A stretch of 64,000 nucleotides of DNA from Chromobacterium alkanivorans (GCF_016937655.1 NZ_JAFHKL010000009.1:1-64000); one strand, 5' to 3'; shown: positions 32,702 to 43,812, counted from the stretch's first letter. A program made the numbers and translations. Notes: generated by a model not told the origin, from the letters alone.

Positions 32702-34369
32702 TTAGCGCTTGCCGGCCGCCTCTTCGCGCCGGCGCTTGGCCTCTTCCAGCAGATAGACCTGGTAATCGTCCAGATCGCCGTCAAAATCGCTGACCCCGCC
32801 GCGCGACACCATCCAGAACTCGTCGCAGACCGCGCGCAGCAGCGCGCGATCGTGGCTGACCAGCATCACCGAGCCTTCGAACTCGTTCAGCGCCACGCTC
32901 AGCGCCTCGCGCGTGGCCAGGTCCAGATGGTTGGTCGGTTCGTCCAGCAGCAAGAGATTGGGACGCAGCCAGACTATCATGCACAGCACCAGCCGCGCCT
33001 TCTCGCCGCCGCTCATGCTGCCCACCGCCTGCTTGACCATGTCGCCGCTGAAATTGAAGGTGCCCAGGAAGTTGCGCAGGCCCTGCTCGCGGCAATCGTT
33101 GGCCGGCGGACGCAGCTGCGCCGGCGTTTCGCGCGCCAATCTCAGCATGTGCTGCAGCGGATCGTCTTCCGGCCGCAGCACGTCCAGCTCCTGCTGCGAG
33201 AAGTAACCGATGTTCAAGCCCTTGCCGCGGATGATCTCGCCGCCGGTGGCGGTCAGCGCTTCGGCCACCGTTTTCACCAGCGTGGACTTGCCCTGGCCGT
33301 TGGCGCCCAGGATGCCGATGCGCTGGCCGGCCAGCACCGAGCGGTTCACGCCTTTGACAATCACCGTGGGCGGCGCGCCTTCCGCCGCGCCTTCCGGCGC
33401 CGGATAGCCGAAAGAGGCCTGCGACATGGTCAGCATCGGATTGGGCAGGCTGCTGGGCTCCTTGAATTCGAACTGGAAGTCGGCCTCGGTCAGCACCGGC
33501 GCGATCTTCTCCATCCGCTCCAGCGCCTTGACGCGGCTTTGCGCCTGCTTGGCCTTGCTGGCCTTGGCCTTGAAGCGGTCGATGAACTTCTGCAGATGCG
33601 CCATCTTCTCCTGCTGCTTGGCCAGCACGGCCTGCTGCAGAATCATCTGTTCGGCGCGCATGTCCTCGAACTTGCTGTAGTTGCCGCCGTAGCGCACCAG
33701 CTTGCCGTGGTCGATGTGCAGGGTAACGCCGGTCACCGCGTCCAGGAATTCGCGGTCGTGGCTGATCACCACCATGGTGCCGGCGTACTGCTTGAGCCAG
33801 GCTTCCAGCCAGACCAGCGCGTCCAGGTCGAGGTGGTTGGTCGGTTCGTCCAGCAGCAAGAGGTCGGACGGACACATCAGCGCGCGCGCCAGCTGCAGGC
33901 GCATGCGCCAGCCGCCGGAGAAGCTGTTCACCGGCTGCTGCAGCTCGGCCACGCTGAAGCCCAGGCCCAGGATCAGCGCCTGCGCCCGCGCCGGGGCGTC
34001 GTGCTCGCCGGCGTCGTTCAGCGCGGTGTAGGCGTGAGCCATACGCATATAGTCTTCGCCCGCCTCGGCTTCGGCCACTTCGCGCCGCGCCGCCAGCAGC
34101 GCGGTGTCGCCCTCCACCACGAACTCGGTGGCGGTCTGCGAGGTTTCCGGCATGTCCTGCGCCACCTGCGCCATCCGCCACTGGCTGGGGATGGAGAAGT
34201 CGCCGCTGTCTTCGTGCAGGCTGCCGTTCAGTACCGCGAACAGCGAGGACTTGCCCGCGCCGTTGCGCCCTACCAGGCCCACCTTTTCGCCGGGGTTGAT
34301 ATTGACTGTCGCGCCGTCCAGCAAGACTTTGGTGCCGCGGCGCAAGGCCACGTTTTTCAGAATGATCAT
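32702..34369 (-). CDS. ABC-F family ATPase, YheS-like
   Basis: 555 residues with two ATP-binding cassettes and no membrane segment. Walker A motifs are GRNGAGKSS and GANGQGKST; signatures are SFSGGWRMRLQLA and SMSGGEKARLVL; Walker B is LLLDEPTNHLDL in both. ABC-F proteins act on stalled ribosomes. It ends soon after the second cassette (QVYLLEEAKRRREE) and lacks the longer C-terminal coiled coil of E. coli YheS (about 637 residues). Confidence 0.92.
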   Translation of the reverse strand: MIILKNVALRRGTKVLLDGATVNINPGEKVGLVGRNGAGKSSLFAVLNGSLHEDSGDFSIPSQWRMAQVAQDMPETSQTATEFVVEGDTALLAARREVAEAEAGEDYMRMAHAYTALNDAGEHDAPARAQALILGLGFSVAELQQPVNSFSGGWRMRLQLARALMCPSDLLLLDEPTNHLDLDALVWLEAWLKQYAGTMVVISHDREFLDAVTGVTLHIDHGKLVRYGGNYSKFEDMRAEQMILQQAVLAKQQEKMAHLQKFIDRFKAKASKAKQAQSRVKALERMEKIAPVLTEADFQFEFKEPSSLPNPMLTMSQASFGYPAPEGAAEGAPPTVIVKGVNRSVLAGQRIGILGANGQGKSTLVKTVAEALTATGGEIIRGKGLNIGYFSQQELDVLRPEDDPLQHMLRLARETPAQLRPPANDCREQGLRNFLGTFNFSGDMVKQAVGSMSGGEKARLVLCMIVWLRPNLLLLDEPTNHLDLATREALSVALNEFEGSVMLVSHDRALLRAVCDEFWMVSRGGVSDFDGDLDDYQVYLLEEAKRRREEAAGKR

Positions 34370-34585
34370 TGGGAATAGCAGTGTTGCAGAATTTTAGGAA
34401 GCAAGAAAACAGCAGCCCGGCGACCACTTGCGTCCCGGCGGAATGCCATGAATGAAACGCGCCCGCGGACAATCGCCGAGGGCACGAGGGGAGAGATTAT
34501 ACGCGGAAGCGCTCCGACGGAGGACAGGCGCTGCCGTCAAGCCGCGCCCCCTGCCCGCGACGCGCCGTCGCTTAGCAGCCCGGCC

Positions 34586-35974
34586 TCAGAGCTCCCAGTA
34601 CTCCTTTTCCCTCCCCTGCGAACCGGGATTCAGCTGTTCGCGCAGGCTGCGCAGCTTGTCCGGCTCGCCGCGCACGCGGAACCAGCTGCCCTCTTCGTCC
34701 GCGCGCTCCTCCAGCACCTGGCAGTGGCTGTAGATTTCGCCGCGCAGCTGTTGCGCCGACCACGGCAGCAGCAGCTCGCCCTCTTCCAGATCGCGCTGGA
34801 AGAAGGCGACGATCAGGGCGCGCAGCGCGGCCACTTCCTCGGAACGGCGCGCGCTCATCACCACGCAGTCCGGATAGCGTTGCCGCAGCTCGGCGGCGCA
34901 GGCGGCCTGCGCCGCCGCGTCGCCGACGTGATCTATCTTGTTGAACACCCGGATGCGCGGCACCTCGTCGGCGCCGATTTCCCTCAACACCTCGTCGGTG
35001 ACTTCCAGCTGGCGCTGGAAGCCCGGGTCGCTGGCGTCGATCACATGCAGCAGCAAGGCCGCGTCCAGCGCTTCTTCCAGCGTGGACTTGAACGAGGCCA
35101 CCAGGCCGTGGGGCAGGTTCTTGATGAAGCCTACGGTATCGCTGACCAGCACCCGCGGCACGCTCTCCGGGTAGATGGCGCGCACCGTGGTGTCCAGGGT
35201 GGCGAACAATTTATTGGCCACCAGCACCTCGCTGCCGGTCAGCGCGCGCATCAGCGTGGACTTGCCGGCATTGGTGTAGCCCACCAGCGACACCCCGCCC
35301 AGGCCTTGGCCCTGGCGCTCCACCCGGCGCGCGCGCTGGGTCTTGCGCTCCAGCTCCATCGCGATGATTTCGCGTTGCAGCTCGGCGATGCGGTCGCGCA
35401 CCTTGCGCCGGTCCAGCTCGGTATGCGATTCGCCGGCGCCGCGGCCGCCCATGCCGCTGCGCTGCCGGCCTTGCGGGCCTGCCAGCTTGGCCGCCTCGCG
35501 CAGCCGCGGCGCCATATAGCCGAGACGGGCGATTTCCACCTGGGCGCGCGCCGCGCGCGAGCGGGCGTTGCGGTGGAAGATCTCCAGGATCACCATGGTG
35601 CGGTCCATCACCTCGCAGCCGACGGCCAGCTCCAGATTGCGCGCCTGCGACGGCGAAATCTCGTGGTCCACCAGCAAGGCGTCGATCTCCACCGCGCTGG
35701 CGTCCAGCACCGGCGGCGCATCGTCCAGCTCGTCGTTGCGCAGGCCGCGATTGACGAACTGGCTGATTTCCTCCAGCTTGCCCACCCCCATATAGGCGGT
35801 GCGGTCGAAGCTGTTACGCTTTTGCACAAAGGTCCGCACCACTTGGAAGCCCAGGGTCTTGGCCAGTTCGCTCAGTTCGGTGAGCGAGGCCTCGAACTCG
35901 ACATCGCTGACATCCGGCAGCTGGACCGAGGCCACCAGGGCGTAGCGGGGTTTCTCTTTGACTTCTGTTTGCAT
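34586..35974 (-). CDS. hflX: Ribosome-associated GTPase HflX
   Basis: 462 residues. An N-terminal HflX domain with YMGVGKLEEI and a glycine-rich linker (GQRSGMGGRGAGESHTE-like) precede the G domain: G1 GYTNAGKST, G3 DTVGF, G4 NKID. HflX splits stalled or heat-damaged ribosomes. The usual partner hfq is not adjacent here. Confidence 0.95.
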   Translation of the reverse strand: MQTEVKEKPRYALVASVQLPDVSDVEFEASLTELSELAKTLGFQVVRTFVQKRNSFDRTAYMGVGKLEEISQFVNRGLRNDELDDAPPVLDASAVEIDALLVDHEISPSQARNLELAVGCEVMDRTMVILEIFHRNARSRAARAQVEIARLGYMAPRLREAAKLAGPQGRQRSGMGGRGAGESHTELDRRKVRDRIAELQREIIAMELERKTQRARRVERQGQGLGGVSLVGYTNAGKSTLMRALTGSEVLVANKLFATLDTTVRAIYPESVPRVLVSDTVGFIKNLPHGLVASFKSTLEEALDAALLLHVIDASDPGFQRQLEVTDEVLREIGADEVPRIRVFNKIDHVGDAAAQAACAAELRQRYPDCVVMSARRSEEVAALRALIVAFFQRDLEEGELLLPWSAQQLRGEIYSHCQVLEERADEEGSWFRVRGEPDKLRSLREQLNPGSQGREKEYWEL

Positions 35975-36136
35975 GGGCGAATGACTTTAATCTTGATAGC
36001 GAGCCCAGATAGTACCCGCAAACGGAACTTCCCGCTGCGCGACGCGCGTTGCGCCGCCGCCACGCCCCGCTTGACCCGGCCGCTGGCAGCGCCGATACTC
36101 CTGCCGCTTCAAGCACCATAGTCGTCACCGCCACCC

Positions 36137-37393
36137 ATGCCATTCACCTCTCTGGGCCTGTCGCCCGCGCTGGCCCAGGCCGCCAGCGATCAAGGCTATC
36201 TTGCTCCCACCGCCGTTCAGAGCGCCGCCGTTCCCGCCGTCCTGCAGGGCCACGACGTGCTGGCCACCGCGCAAACCGGCTCCGGCAAAACCGCGGCCTA
36301 CTGCCTGCCGCTGCTGCAACAATGGCTGGCGGGCCGCCAGGCCGCGCCGCGCCAGGCGCAAACGCTGATCCTGCTCCCCACCCGGGAGCTGGCGGCGCAA
36401 GTGGGCGACGCCCTGCGCCAACTGTCCCAGGGACTGCCGCGCCGGCCCAAGGTCGCCGTGGTCTTCGGCGGCGTTTCCATCAATCCGCAGATGATGGCGC
36501 TGCGCGGCGGCGCCGACATCGTGGCGGCCACGCCCGGCCGGCTGCTGGACCTGCTGGCGCACAATGCGCTGCGGCTTTCCGCGGTCGACACCCTGGTGCT
36601 GGACGAAGCCGACCGCCTGCTCGACCTCGGCTTCGCCGACGAACTGTCCCGCGTGCTGGCGCTGCTGCCGCCCTACCGGCAAAACCTGCTGTTTTCCGCC
36701 ACCTTCCCGCCCGCCGTCCACGCGCTGGCGGAACGACTGCTGAATCAGCCGCAGCGCATCGACATCGCGCCCGGCGACACCGCCGCGCCGGACATCCGCC
36801 AGCGCGTCATCGAAGTGGACGCCGGCCGGCGCACCATGCTGCTGCGCCATCTGCTGCAAACCCATGGCTGGGACCGGGCGCTGGTCTTCGTGGCCAGCCG
36901 GCACAACGCCGACCGGGTGGCCGGCAAACTGCAGGCCGCCGGCGTCCGCGCCGCCGCGCTGCATGGGGATTGCAGCCAGGGACAGCGCGGCCAGGTGCTG
37001 GCCGACCTCAAGTCCGGCCGTCTGCAAGTCCTGGTGGCCACCGACGTGGCCGCGCGCGGCATCGACATCGCCCGCCTGCCGGTGGTGATCAACTACGACC
37101 TGCCGCGCTCGCCGGTGGATTACACCCACCGCATCGGCCGCACCGGCCGCGCCGGCGCCGGCGGCGAAGCCGTCAGCTTCGTCAGCGCCGACTGCGCCGC
37201 GCATTTCCAGTTGATAGAGAAACGCCAGCGGCTGCGGCTGCCGCGCGAGCGGATTCCCGGCTTCGAACCCGTCGTCGCCGCGATCCCGGCTCCGGGCGCG
37301 GCGGCCGACAACGGCGGCGTCAAGGGCAAGCGCAAGAGCAAGAAGGACAAGCTGCGGGAAGCCGCCGCCCAAGCGCAGGCCGAGCAAGGCTAA
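36137..37393 (+). CDS. DEAD-box RNA helicase, RhlE-like
   Basis: 418 residues. All helicase motifs are visible: TSLGLSPAL and PTAVQ (Q motif), ATAQTGSGKTAAY (I), PTRELAAQ (Ia), VLDEADRLLDLGF (II), FSATFP (III) and HRIGRTGRAG (VI). A basic tail (KGKRKSKKDKL) replaces the longer tails of other RhlE members. No ribosome site is obvious before the ATG. Confidence 0.9.
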   Translation: MPFTSLGLSPALAQAASDQGYLAPTAVQSAAVPAVLQGHDVLATAQTGSGKTAAYCLPLLQQWLAGRQAAPRQAQTLILLPTRELAAQVGDALRQLSQGLPRRPKVAVVFGGVSINPQMMALRGGADIVAATPGRLLDLLAHNALRLSAVDTLVLDEADRLLDLGFADELSRVLALLPPYRQNLLFSATFPPAVHALAERLLNQPQRIDIAPGDTAAPDIRQRVIEVDAGRRTMLLRHLLQTHGWDRALVFVASRHNADRVAGKLQAAGVRAAALHGDCSQGQRGQVLADLKSGRLQVLVATDVAARGIDIARLPVVINYDLPRSPVDYTHRIGRTGRAGAGGEAVSFVSADCAAHFQLIEKRQRLRLPRERIPGFEPVVAAIPAPGAAADNGGVKGKRKSKKDKLREAAAQAQAEQG

Positions 37394-37427
37394 GCGCTCT
37401 CGGCGCCGAGCCCAGCGGAAAGCGCAA

Positions 37428-37463
37428 ACAACAGGGCCGTTCCAGCTGGAACGGCCCTGTTTT
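37428..37463. terminator. Bidirectional intrinsic terminator
   Basis: A perfect palindrome, ACAGGGCCGTTCCAG and its complement, with A and T runs on both sides, lies between the convergent helicase and NagD-like genes. Confidence 0.88.
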
Positions 37464-37492
37464 CGCCCACGGCCAAGCAGGCCGGCAATACT

Positions 37493-38272
37493 TTACAAGG
37501 CTTGCGGATCAATCTCCGCCACGCTCTCGAACACATAGTCCGGCTGGTAGGGAAACTGCTCCATGGATTCGCGCGACGACACCCCGGACAACACCAGCGC
37601 GGTGCCCATGCCTGCCTCGATGCCGCCGACGATGTCGGTGTCCATCCGGTCCCCTATCATCACCGCCTCTTCCGGATGCACGCCCAGCTTGCGGGTGGCC
37701 AGCATCATCATCAGCGAGTTCGGCTTGCCCACGATGTAAGGCTTCTTGCCGGTGGCGGCCTCGATGGCGGCCAGCAGCGTGCCGGCGGCCGGCTCGTAGC
37801 CGCCGCCCTCTATCGGGTCGATCATGTCCGGATTGGTGCCGATGAATTTGGCGCCCTGATCGATGAAACGCACCGCCTTCTTGATCTGCTCGAAGCTGAA
37901 GGTCTGCGACTTGGCCACCACCACGTAATCGGGGTGGGATTCGGAAATGGAAAAACCGACGTTGTACAACTCGTTGATCAGGCCGGCGCCGCCCACCACA
38001 TAGGCGGTGGGCATGGCCTTGCGCGTCTGGCTGCGCAGAAACATCGCCGTCGCCATCGCGCTGGTGATGAAATTGTCCTCGGTCACGCCATTGATGCCCA
38101 GGCTCTCCAGTTTCAGCCTCAGGTCCAGCGGCGTCTGCTCCGCGTTATTGGTCAGAAACAGGAAGGGCGTGCCGCCCTGGGTCAGGCGGTTGACGAAATC
38201 GCGCGCGCCCGGAATCAGTTGCTTGCCCCGATAAATCACTCCGTCCATGTCGGAAATGATGCTTTTGCTCAT
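37493..38272 (-). CDS. HAD-IIA family phosphatase, NagD-like
   Basis: 259 residues. Motif I reads DMDGVIYRG, motif II LTNN, and the final block GDRMDTDIVGGIEAGM, with the C2-type cap between. E. coli NagD is a UMP/nucleotide phosphatase; no amino-sugar genes flank this one. Confidence 0.92.
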   Translation of the reverse strand: MSKSIISDMDGVIYRGKQLIPGARDFVNRLTQGGTPFLFLTNNAEQTPLDLRLKLESLGINGVTEDNFITSAMATAMFLRSQTRKAMPTAYVVGGAGLINELYNVGFSISESHPDYVVVAKSQTFSFEQIKKAVRFIDQGAKFIGTNPDMIDPIEGGGYEPAAGTLLAAIEAATGKKPYIVGKPNSLMMMLATRKLGVHPEEAVMIGDRMDTDIVGGIEAGMGTALVLSGVSSRESMEQFPYQPDYVFESVAEIDPQAL

Positions 38273-38598
38273 TACGGTATATCCAAAACACAGGTGCCGA
38301 CTCCGCCGGCACGGTGGCGGGCCGCGGCGTCATGCGCCGCAACCGCGACAGCATAGCACGGCGGGCCTGAGGCCAAGGGCTTCCTTGTCGGCCCGGCGCG
38401 GCGCCTCCGCCGGCCGCGCCGCTCCATCCCAACGGACAGGTGACGCGGCAACAAGCTATCTGTATGGGATCTTTGCCTGTACCATCAGTGCCAGATGCAC
38501 GCCTGCCCGCCCGGCCGTTCCGCCGGCGGGCTCCTTTCGCAGCAGCGGCCGCCCCCTCTCCGGGCGCGACTTTTTGCCATCCAGGGAGCGCAGCACGT
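38273..38598. promoter_or_regulatory. Divergent intergenic region upstream of acetoacetate decarboxylase
   Basis: 326 bases without a credible gene. An in-frame GTG at 38440 would extend the decarboxylase by 53 residues that resemble no family member. A GC-rich hairpin around 38500-38535 (GCCCGCC and GGCGGGC) precedes the gene. No regulator site could be assigned. Confidence 0.35.
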
Positions 38599-39339
38599 AT
38601 GAACATCGACGCCATCCGCGAGCAGGCCTTCGCCATGCCGCTGACCAATCCCGCCTTCCCCCGCGGCCCCTACCGCTTCACCAACCGCGAATTCTTCATC
38701 ATCACTTACCGCACCGACCCGGCCAAGCTGCGCGAAGCGGTGCCGGAACCGCTGCAGCCTGCCTCCGATCTGGTCAACTTCGAATTCATCCGCATGCCGG
38801 ACTCCACCGGCTTCGGCGACTACACCGAAAGCGGCCAGGTGATCCCGGTCTCGCTGGGCGGCGTGGCCGGCAACTACACCCACGCGATGTATCTGAACGA
38901 CCATCCGCCCATCGCCGGCGGCCGTGAGCTGTGGGGCTTTCCCAAGAAACTGGCCTGCCCGCGGCTGCAAGTGCATACCGACACCCTGGTGGGCGAACTG
39001 GACTACGGCCCGGTGCGGGTGGCCACCGCCACCATGGGCTACAAGCATCACGCCCAGGACGCCAGCGCGCTGCAGCGCTCCATGGTCAACACCCCCAATT
39101 TCCTCTTGAAGATCATCCCGCACGTGGACGGCAGCCCGCGCATTTGCGAGCTGGTGCGCTTCTACCTGAAGGACGTGACCGTGCACGGCGCCTGGAGCGG
39201 GCCGGCGGCGCTGGCGCTGTTCCCGCACGCGCTGGCCCCGGTGGCGGAGCTGCCGGTGCTGGAGGTGGTGGAAGCGCGCCACATCATCGCCGACCTGACC
39301 CTGGGCCTGGGTGAGGTGGAGTTCGATTACCTGAACTAA
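38599..39339 (+). CDS. adc: Acetoacetate decarboxylase
   Basis: 246 residues, start with AGGGAG about 10 bases upstream. The family signature [14 protein letters not shown] contains the Schiff-base lysine region, and [15 protein letters not shown] precedes it. The enzyme converts acetoacetate to acetone and carbon dioxide; the C. violaceum enzyme of this type has been characterised. The next gene makes or uses acetoacetate, so the pair handles ketone-body overflow from polyhydroxybutyrate. Confidence 0.93.
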   Translation: MNIDAIREQAFAMPLTNPAFPRGPYRFTNREFFIITYRTDPAKLREAVPEPLQPASDLVNFEFIRMPDSTGFGDYTESGQVIPVSLGGVAGNYTHAMYLNDHPPIAGGRELWGFPKKLACPRLQVHTDTLVGELDYGPVRVATATMGYKHHAQDASALQRSMVNTPNFLLKIIPHVDGSPRICELVRFYLKDVTVHGAWSGPAALALFPHALAPVAELPVLEVVEARHIIADLTLGLGEVEFDYLN

Positions 39340-39482
39340 GAAGCTGTGCAATGTCTGCTGCTCGTCGTGAGACATGGCACGGTGAGCACAAGCTCAAAAT
39401 TCTCACGCAGCACTCGTACATTGCGCTTTTTCGCTCGTTTTCGCCTTGTCTCGCTCTTGCTCGCGAGATCGTAAACACCTTC
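39340..39482 (+). repeat. MITE-like intergenic element, copy B (mosaic)
   Basis: The right half matches copy A almost exactly (CACTCGTACATT, TTCGCCTTGTCTCGCTCTTG, AGATCGTAAACAC). The left half is of another subtype (AAGAAGCTGTGCAATGTCTG), so the two ends no longer pair. It starts at the base after the acetoacetate decarboxylase stop and separates it from bdhA. Confidence 0.82.
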
Positions 39483-39553
39483 CAAGAAGCCGCTTGCCAG
39501 CGGCTGTAAACCGTTTCTAAACGGCCCTACCCACGGACAACAAGGAGAGCAGC

Positions 39554-40336
39554 ATGCAATTGAACGGCAAAGTGGCATTGATCACCGGCGCGGCCAGCGG
39601 CATAGGCAAGGCCATTGCGGAAACCTACGCCCGGGCCGGCGCGGCGGTGGCCATCGCCGACATCAATCTGGCGGCGGCGCAGGCCGCGGCGGCGGAGATC
39701 CAGGCCGCCGGCGGCAAGGCGGTGGGCGTGGCGATGGACGTGACCAACGAGGAATCCGTCAACGCCGGCACCCAGGCGGCGGTGGACGCGCTGGGCGCGC
39801 TGGACATCCTGATTTCCAACGCCGGCATCCAGATCGTCAACCCGCTGGTGGACTACAAGTTTTCCGACTGGAAGAAAATGCAGGCCATCCACGTGGACGG
39901 CGCCTTTCTCACCACCAAGGCCGCGCTGCCGCATATGTACAAGGACAAGCGCGGCGGCACGGTGATTTATATGGGATCAGTGCATTCTCACGAGGCGTCC
40001 AAGCTCAAGTCCGCCTACGTCACCGCCAAGCACGCGCTGCTGGGCCTGTGCCGGGTGCTGGCCAAGGAAGGCGCGGAATACAATGTGCGCGCCCACGTGG
40101 TCTGCCCCGGCTTCGTGCGCACGCCGCTGGTGGAGAAGCAGATTCCGGAACAGGCCAAGGAGCTGGGCATCAGCGAGGAAGAAGTGGTCAAGAACGTGAT
40201 GCTGGGCAATACCGTGGACGGGGTGTTCACCACGGTGGAGGACGTGGCTCAGACCGCGCTGTTCCTGGCCGCCTTCCCCAGCGCGGCGCTGACCGGCCAG
40301 TCCGTCATCGTCAGCCACGGCTGGTATATGCAATGA
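39554..40336 (+). CDS. bdhA: 3-hydroxybutyrate dehydrogenase
   Basis: 260 residues, short-chain dehydrogenase fold. NAD site [15 protein letters not shown] in ISNAGIQIV, catalytic Ser in GSVHSHEAS and Tyr-x-x-x-Lys in [33 protein letters not shown] is typical of 3-hydroxybutyrate dehydrogenases. It interconverts 3-hydroxybutyrate and acetoacetate. Its TGA overlaps the ATG of the next patatin gene, and adc lies upstream. Confidence 0.93.
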   Translation: MQLNGKVALITGAASGIGKAIAETYARAGAAVAIADINLAAAQAAAAEIQAAGGKAVGVAMDVTNEESVNAGTQAAVDALGALDILISNAGIQIVNPLVDYKFSDWKKMQAIHVDGAFLTTKAALPHMYKDKRGGTVIYMGSVHSHEASKLKSAYVTAKHALLGLCRVLAKEGAEYNVRAHVVCPGFVRTPLVEKQIPEQAKELGISEEEVVKNVMLGNTVDGVFTTVEDVAQTALFLAAFPSAALTGQSVIVSHGWYMQ

Positions 40337-41520
40337 CGCCGCCGCACAATCCGGCCTGCCCGCAAACCGGCGGCCTGTACCAGAGCCGCAGCCTGCCGCC
40401 CGGCCACCGCTATCAGGTGCTGGCGCTGGTGCTGCAAGGCGGCGGCGCGCTGGGCTCCTACCAGCCCGGCGTCTACCAGGGCCTGGCCGAGGCCGACCTC
40501 CACCCCAACTGGGTGGCCGGCATTTCCATAGGCGCGCTCAACGCCGCCGTCATCGCCGGCAATCCGCCGGAACGGCGGGTGGAACAGTTGCGCGCTTTCT
40601 GGGACACCATCTGCCGGCCGCCGTTTCTGCCGCCCAGCCCGTTCAGCCACCTGGACACCCACCATTGGCCGGCGGGGCTGAACGGGCTGATGGCCAGCTG
40701 GGAGGCCTGGCGCGCATTGACCGAAGGTCAGAACGGCTTCTTCCTGCCGCGCTCGCCGTGGCCGGCCGGCGCGCCCTCGCCCGCCAATTGCAGCCTCTAC
40801 GACACCACGCCGCTGAAAGGCACGCTGGAACGCTTCGCCGACTTCGACCGCATCAACGACAGCGATCAGATGCGGGTGTCGGTGGGCGCGGTCAATCTGC
40901 GCAGCGGCAACTTCGTCTATTTCGACAATACCCGCCAGCGGCTGCGCGCCGAGCATTTCATGGCCTCCGGCGCGCTGCCGCCCGGCTTTCCGGCGGTGGA
41001 GATAGACGGCGAGTACTACTGGGACGGCGGCCTGGTGTCCAACACGCCGCTGAAGCAGATACTGGGCTCCGAGCCGCGCAAGAACTCCTTGGTGTTCCAG
41101 GTGGACCTGTGGAGCGCCAAAGGGGAGCCGCCCACCGACATGAAGGCGATCGCGATGCGGCAGAAGGACATCCAGTATTCCAGCCGCACCCGGCAGATCA
41201 CCGACACGATGAAGCGGGAGCAGAACTACCGCGGCCTGCTGCGGCAGCTGATGGAGCTGGTGCCGGAAGCGCAGCGCGTGCACCCCGCCTACCGCCACGC
41301 CCGCGAGCTGGCCTGCGGCCGGCTGTTGAAAGTGATCCACCTGATCTATCAGGACAAGGAATACGAGGACCACCACAAGGACTATCAGTTCGGCGCCCAG
41401 ACCATGCGCGCGCACTGGACCAGCGGCTATCAGGACATCTGCCGCACACTGAGCCATCCGGACTGGCTGGAGATGCCGTCGCCGGACCGGCCCTTCGTCA
41501 CTCACGACGTGCACCGCTGA
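40333..41520 (+). CDS. Patatin-like phospholipase with DUF3734 C-terminus
   Basis: 395 residues; the ATG overlaps the bdhA stop (ATGA). Patatin motifs: [18 protein letters not shown], nucleophile GISIG and [10 protein letters not shown]. The C-terminal third ([12 protein letters not shown] to [11 protein letters not shown]) fits DUF3734. Co-translation with bdhA suggests it acts on polyhydroxybutyrate granule-associated lipid or polymer; that is inference. Confidence 0.9.
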   Translation: MTPPHNPACPQTGGLYQSRSLPPGHRYQVLALVLQGGGALGSYQPGVYQGLAEADLHPNWVAGISIGALNAAVIAGNPPERRVEQLRAFWDTICRPPFLPPSPFSHLDTHHWPAGLNGLMASWEAWRALTEGQNGFFLPRSPWPAGAPSPANCSLYDTTPLKGTLERFADFDRINDSDQMRVSVGAVNLRSGNFVYFDNTRQRLRAEHFMASGALPPGFPAVEIDGEYYWDGGLVSNTPLKQILGSEPRKNSLVFQVDLWSAKGEPPTDMKAIAMRQKDIQYSSRTRQITDTMKREQNYRGLLRQLMELVPEAQRVHPAYRHARELACGRLLKVIHLIYQDKEYEDHHKDYQFGAQTMRAHWTSGYQDICRTLSHPDWLEMPSPDRPFVTHDVHR

Positions 41521-41541
41521 GGCGGCGGCCCCGCCTCAAAT
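41518..41541 (+). terminator. Possible terminator of the adc-bdhA-patatin genes
   Basis: TGAGGCGG and CCGCCTCA form an exact 8-bp stem with a 5-base loop that includes the stop codon. The T run is missing, so it may be only a 3'-end hairpin. Confidence 0.4.
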
Positions 41542-41655
41542 CCAGACCGCCGCGTTCTCCACGCCGGCGCTAAGCCTGGCGGACAAGTGCGATGGCTGGC
41601 GACAACAACTCATGAGCACTCCTAAAGCGGCGCGCGGCTGATCGCGAGCCGTCCC

Positions 41656-42315
<660 letters not shown>

Positions 42316-42389
42316 CTAGCGACATCAGACGTCCGGCGCCAGCGCCGAAACGCGAACACTGCGTTCCGGCGCGCCGCCCATTTGGGCGT

Positions 42390-43274
42390 TTAACCGAACA
42401 GGCCGGTGGACAGGTAGCGATCGCCGCGGTCGCAAACAATGGAAACGATGACCGCGTTTTCCAGCTGGCGCGACAGGCGCAGCGCCACCGCCAGCGCGCC
42501 GCCGGACGAAGGCCCGGCCAGGATGCCCTCCTCGCGCGCCAACTGCCGCGCCATGTCCTCCGCCTCCTGCTGGCCGACGTGCTGCAAATCGTCCAGCTGC
42601 GAGAAGTCGCAGATCTTGGGCACATAGGGATCTTCCCATTTGCGGATGCCGGCGATCTGGCTGCCCGGTTCCGGATGCACGCCCACGATCTGGATCGCCG
42701 GATTTTGCTGCTTCAGATAGCGGCCGGTGCCCATGATGGTGCCGGTGGTGCCCATGCTGGACACGAAATGGGTGATGCCGCCCCGGGTGTCCCGCCAGAT
42801 TTCCGGCCCGGTGCTTTCATAGTGGGCCAGCGGATTGTCCGGATTGGAAAACTGGTCGAGGATGCGGCCCTGGCCGGCGGCTTCCATCTTGCGCGCCAGG
42901 TCGATGGAACCGGGCATCGAGGCCTCCTTGGGCGTCAACACCACCTCCGCGCCGTAGGCGCGCATCGCCTGCACCCGCTCGGCGCTGGAGTTCTCCGGCA
43001 TGATGAGAATCATCTTATAACCCATCATCGCCGCCGCCATCGCCAAGGCGATGCCGGTGTTGCCGCTGGTGGGCTCGATCAGGGTGTCGCCCGGTTTGAT
43101 CTCGCCGCGCTCTTCGGCGCGGCGGATCATGGACAGCGCCGGCCGGTCCTTGACCGAACCCGCCGGGTTGTTGCCTTCCAGCTTGACCAGCACGGTGTTG
43201 CTGGTGACGCCGGGCAGGCGCTTGAGTCTGACCAGCGGGGTGTGGCCGACGAAATCTTCCAGATGCTTGTACAC
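42390..43274 (-). CDS. cysM: Cysteine synthase B
   Basis: 294 residues, GTG start with GGAGAACG upstream. The PLP lysine is in GSVKDRPA, the substrate loop is EPTSGNTGIALA, and the C-terminus VCDRGDRYLSTGLF is typical of CysM. It condenses O-acetylserine with sulfide or thiosulfate. It ends the hldD-NUDIX run, 94 bases after the NUDIX gene. Confidence 0.94.
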   Translation of the reverse strand: MYKHLEDFVGHTPLVRLKRLPGVTSNTVLVKLEGNNPAGSVKDRPALSMIRRAEERGEIKPGDTLIEPTSGNTGIALAMAAAMMGYKMILIMPENSSAERVQAMRAYGAEVVLTPKEASMPGSIDLARKMEAAGQGRILDQFSNPDNPLAHYESTGPEIWRDTRGGITHFVSSMGTTGTIMGTGRYLKQQNPAIQIVGVHPEPGSQIAGIRKWEDPYVPKICDFSQLDDLQHVGQQEAEDMARQLAREEGILAGPSSGGALAVALRLSRQLENAVIVSIVCDRGDRYLSTGLFG

Positions 43275-43368
43275 GACGCGTTCTCCAACGGGGAACGGCC
43301 ATTATACCGATTGGCTATCAGCAAAGACGGAATCCTTATGTCTAAGCAAATAACCGTTGTTGCAACTA

Positions 43369-43812
43369 TCAGCCCGCGGACGCTTCCGCCAGCATCGCCA
43401 GCAAGTCCTCAGGGAAATAGCGCTCGCCGGAAGCGGCCAGTTCGGCCGGCGACCACCAACGGCCCCGCCCCATTACCTGTCGCTCGACCTCGGTCCAGCC
43501 GGCGTCGTCCAGCCGCGCGTGCTCTAGGCGGACCAAATGGAAATGCTCGACCGCCCGCACCCGCTCGCCGTCCAGCAGCGTCAATTCGAACGAACGGCAG
43601 GCCACGACCGGGCCGGGATCGGCGATGTGATGGCCGGTCTCCTCCCGACATTCGCGCCGCGCGGCGTCGGCCAGGCTTTCGCCGCCCTCCACCTCGCCGC
43701 CCGGCGTGAACCAGTATTCGACCCGGCCCGCCGGCTGGCAGGGGAACAACAGCACCCTGCCCGCCGGGTCCAGCATCAGCAGCCGCGCCGCCTGCCGGAC
43801 GCGCAGCGTCAT
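43369..43812 (-). CDS. NUDIX hydrolase
   Basis: 147 residues. The Nudix box (G-x5-E-x7-REUxEExGU) is exact: [20 protein letters not shown] followed by ETG. It cleaves a nucleoside diphosphate-linked compound; the substrate is unknown. Its start overlaps the hldD stop (ATGA), so it may clean up ADP-sugars or nucleotides made in the same operon. Confidence 0.88.
   Translation of the reverse strand: MTLRVRQAARLLMLDPAGRVLLFPCQPAGRVEYWFTPGGEVEGGESLADAARRECREETGHHIADPGPVVACRSFELTLLDGERVRAVEHFHLVRLEHARLDDAGWTEVERQVMGRGRWWSPAELAASGERYFPEDLLAMLAEASAG

Noticed and set aside
38440..38598. GTG-started N-terminal extension of acetoacetate decarboxylase
   Set aside because: The extra residues match nothing in the family and the ATG at 38599 has its own purine-rich site.
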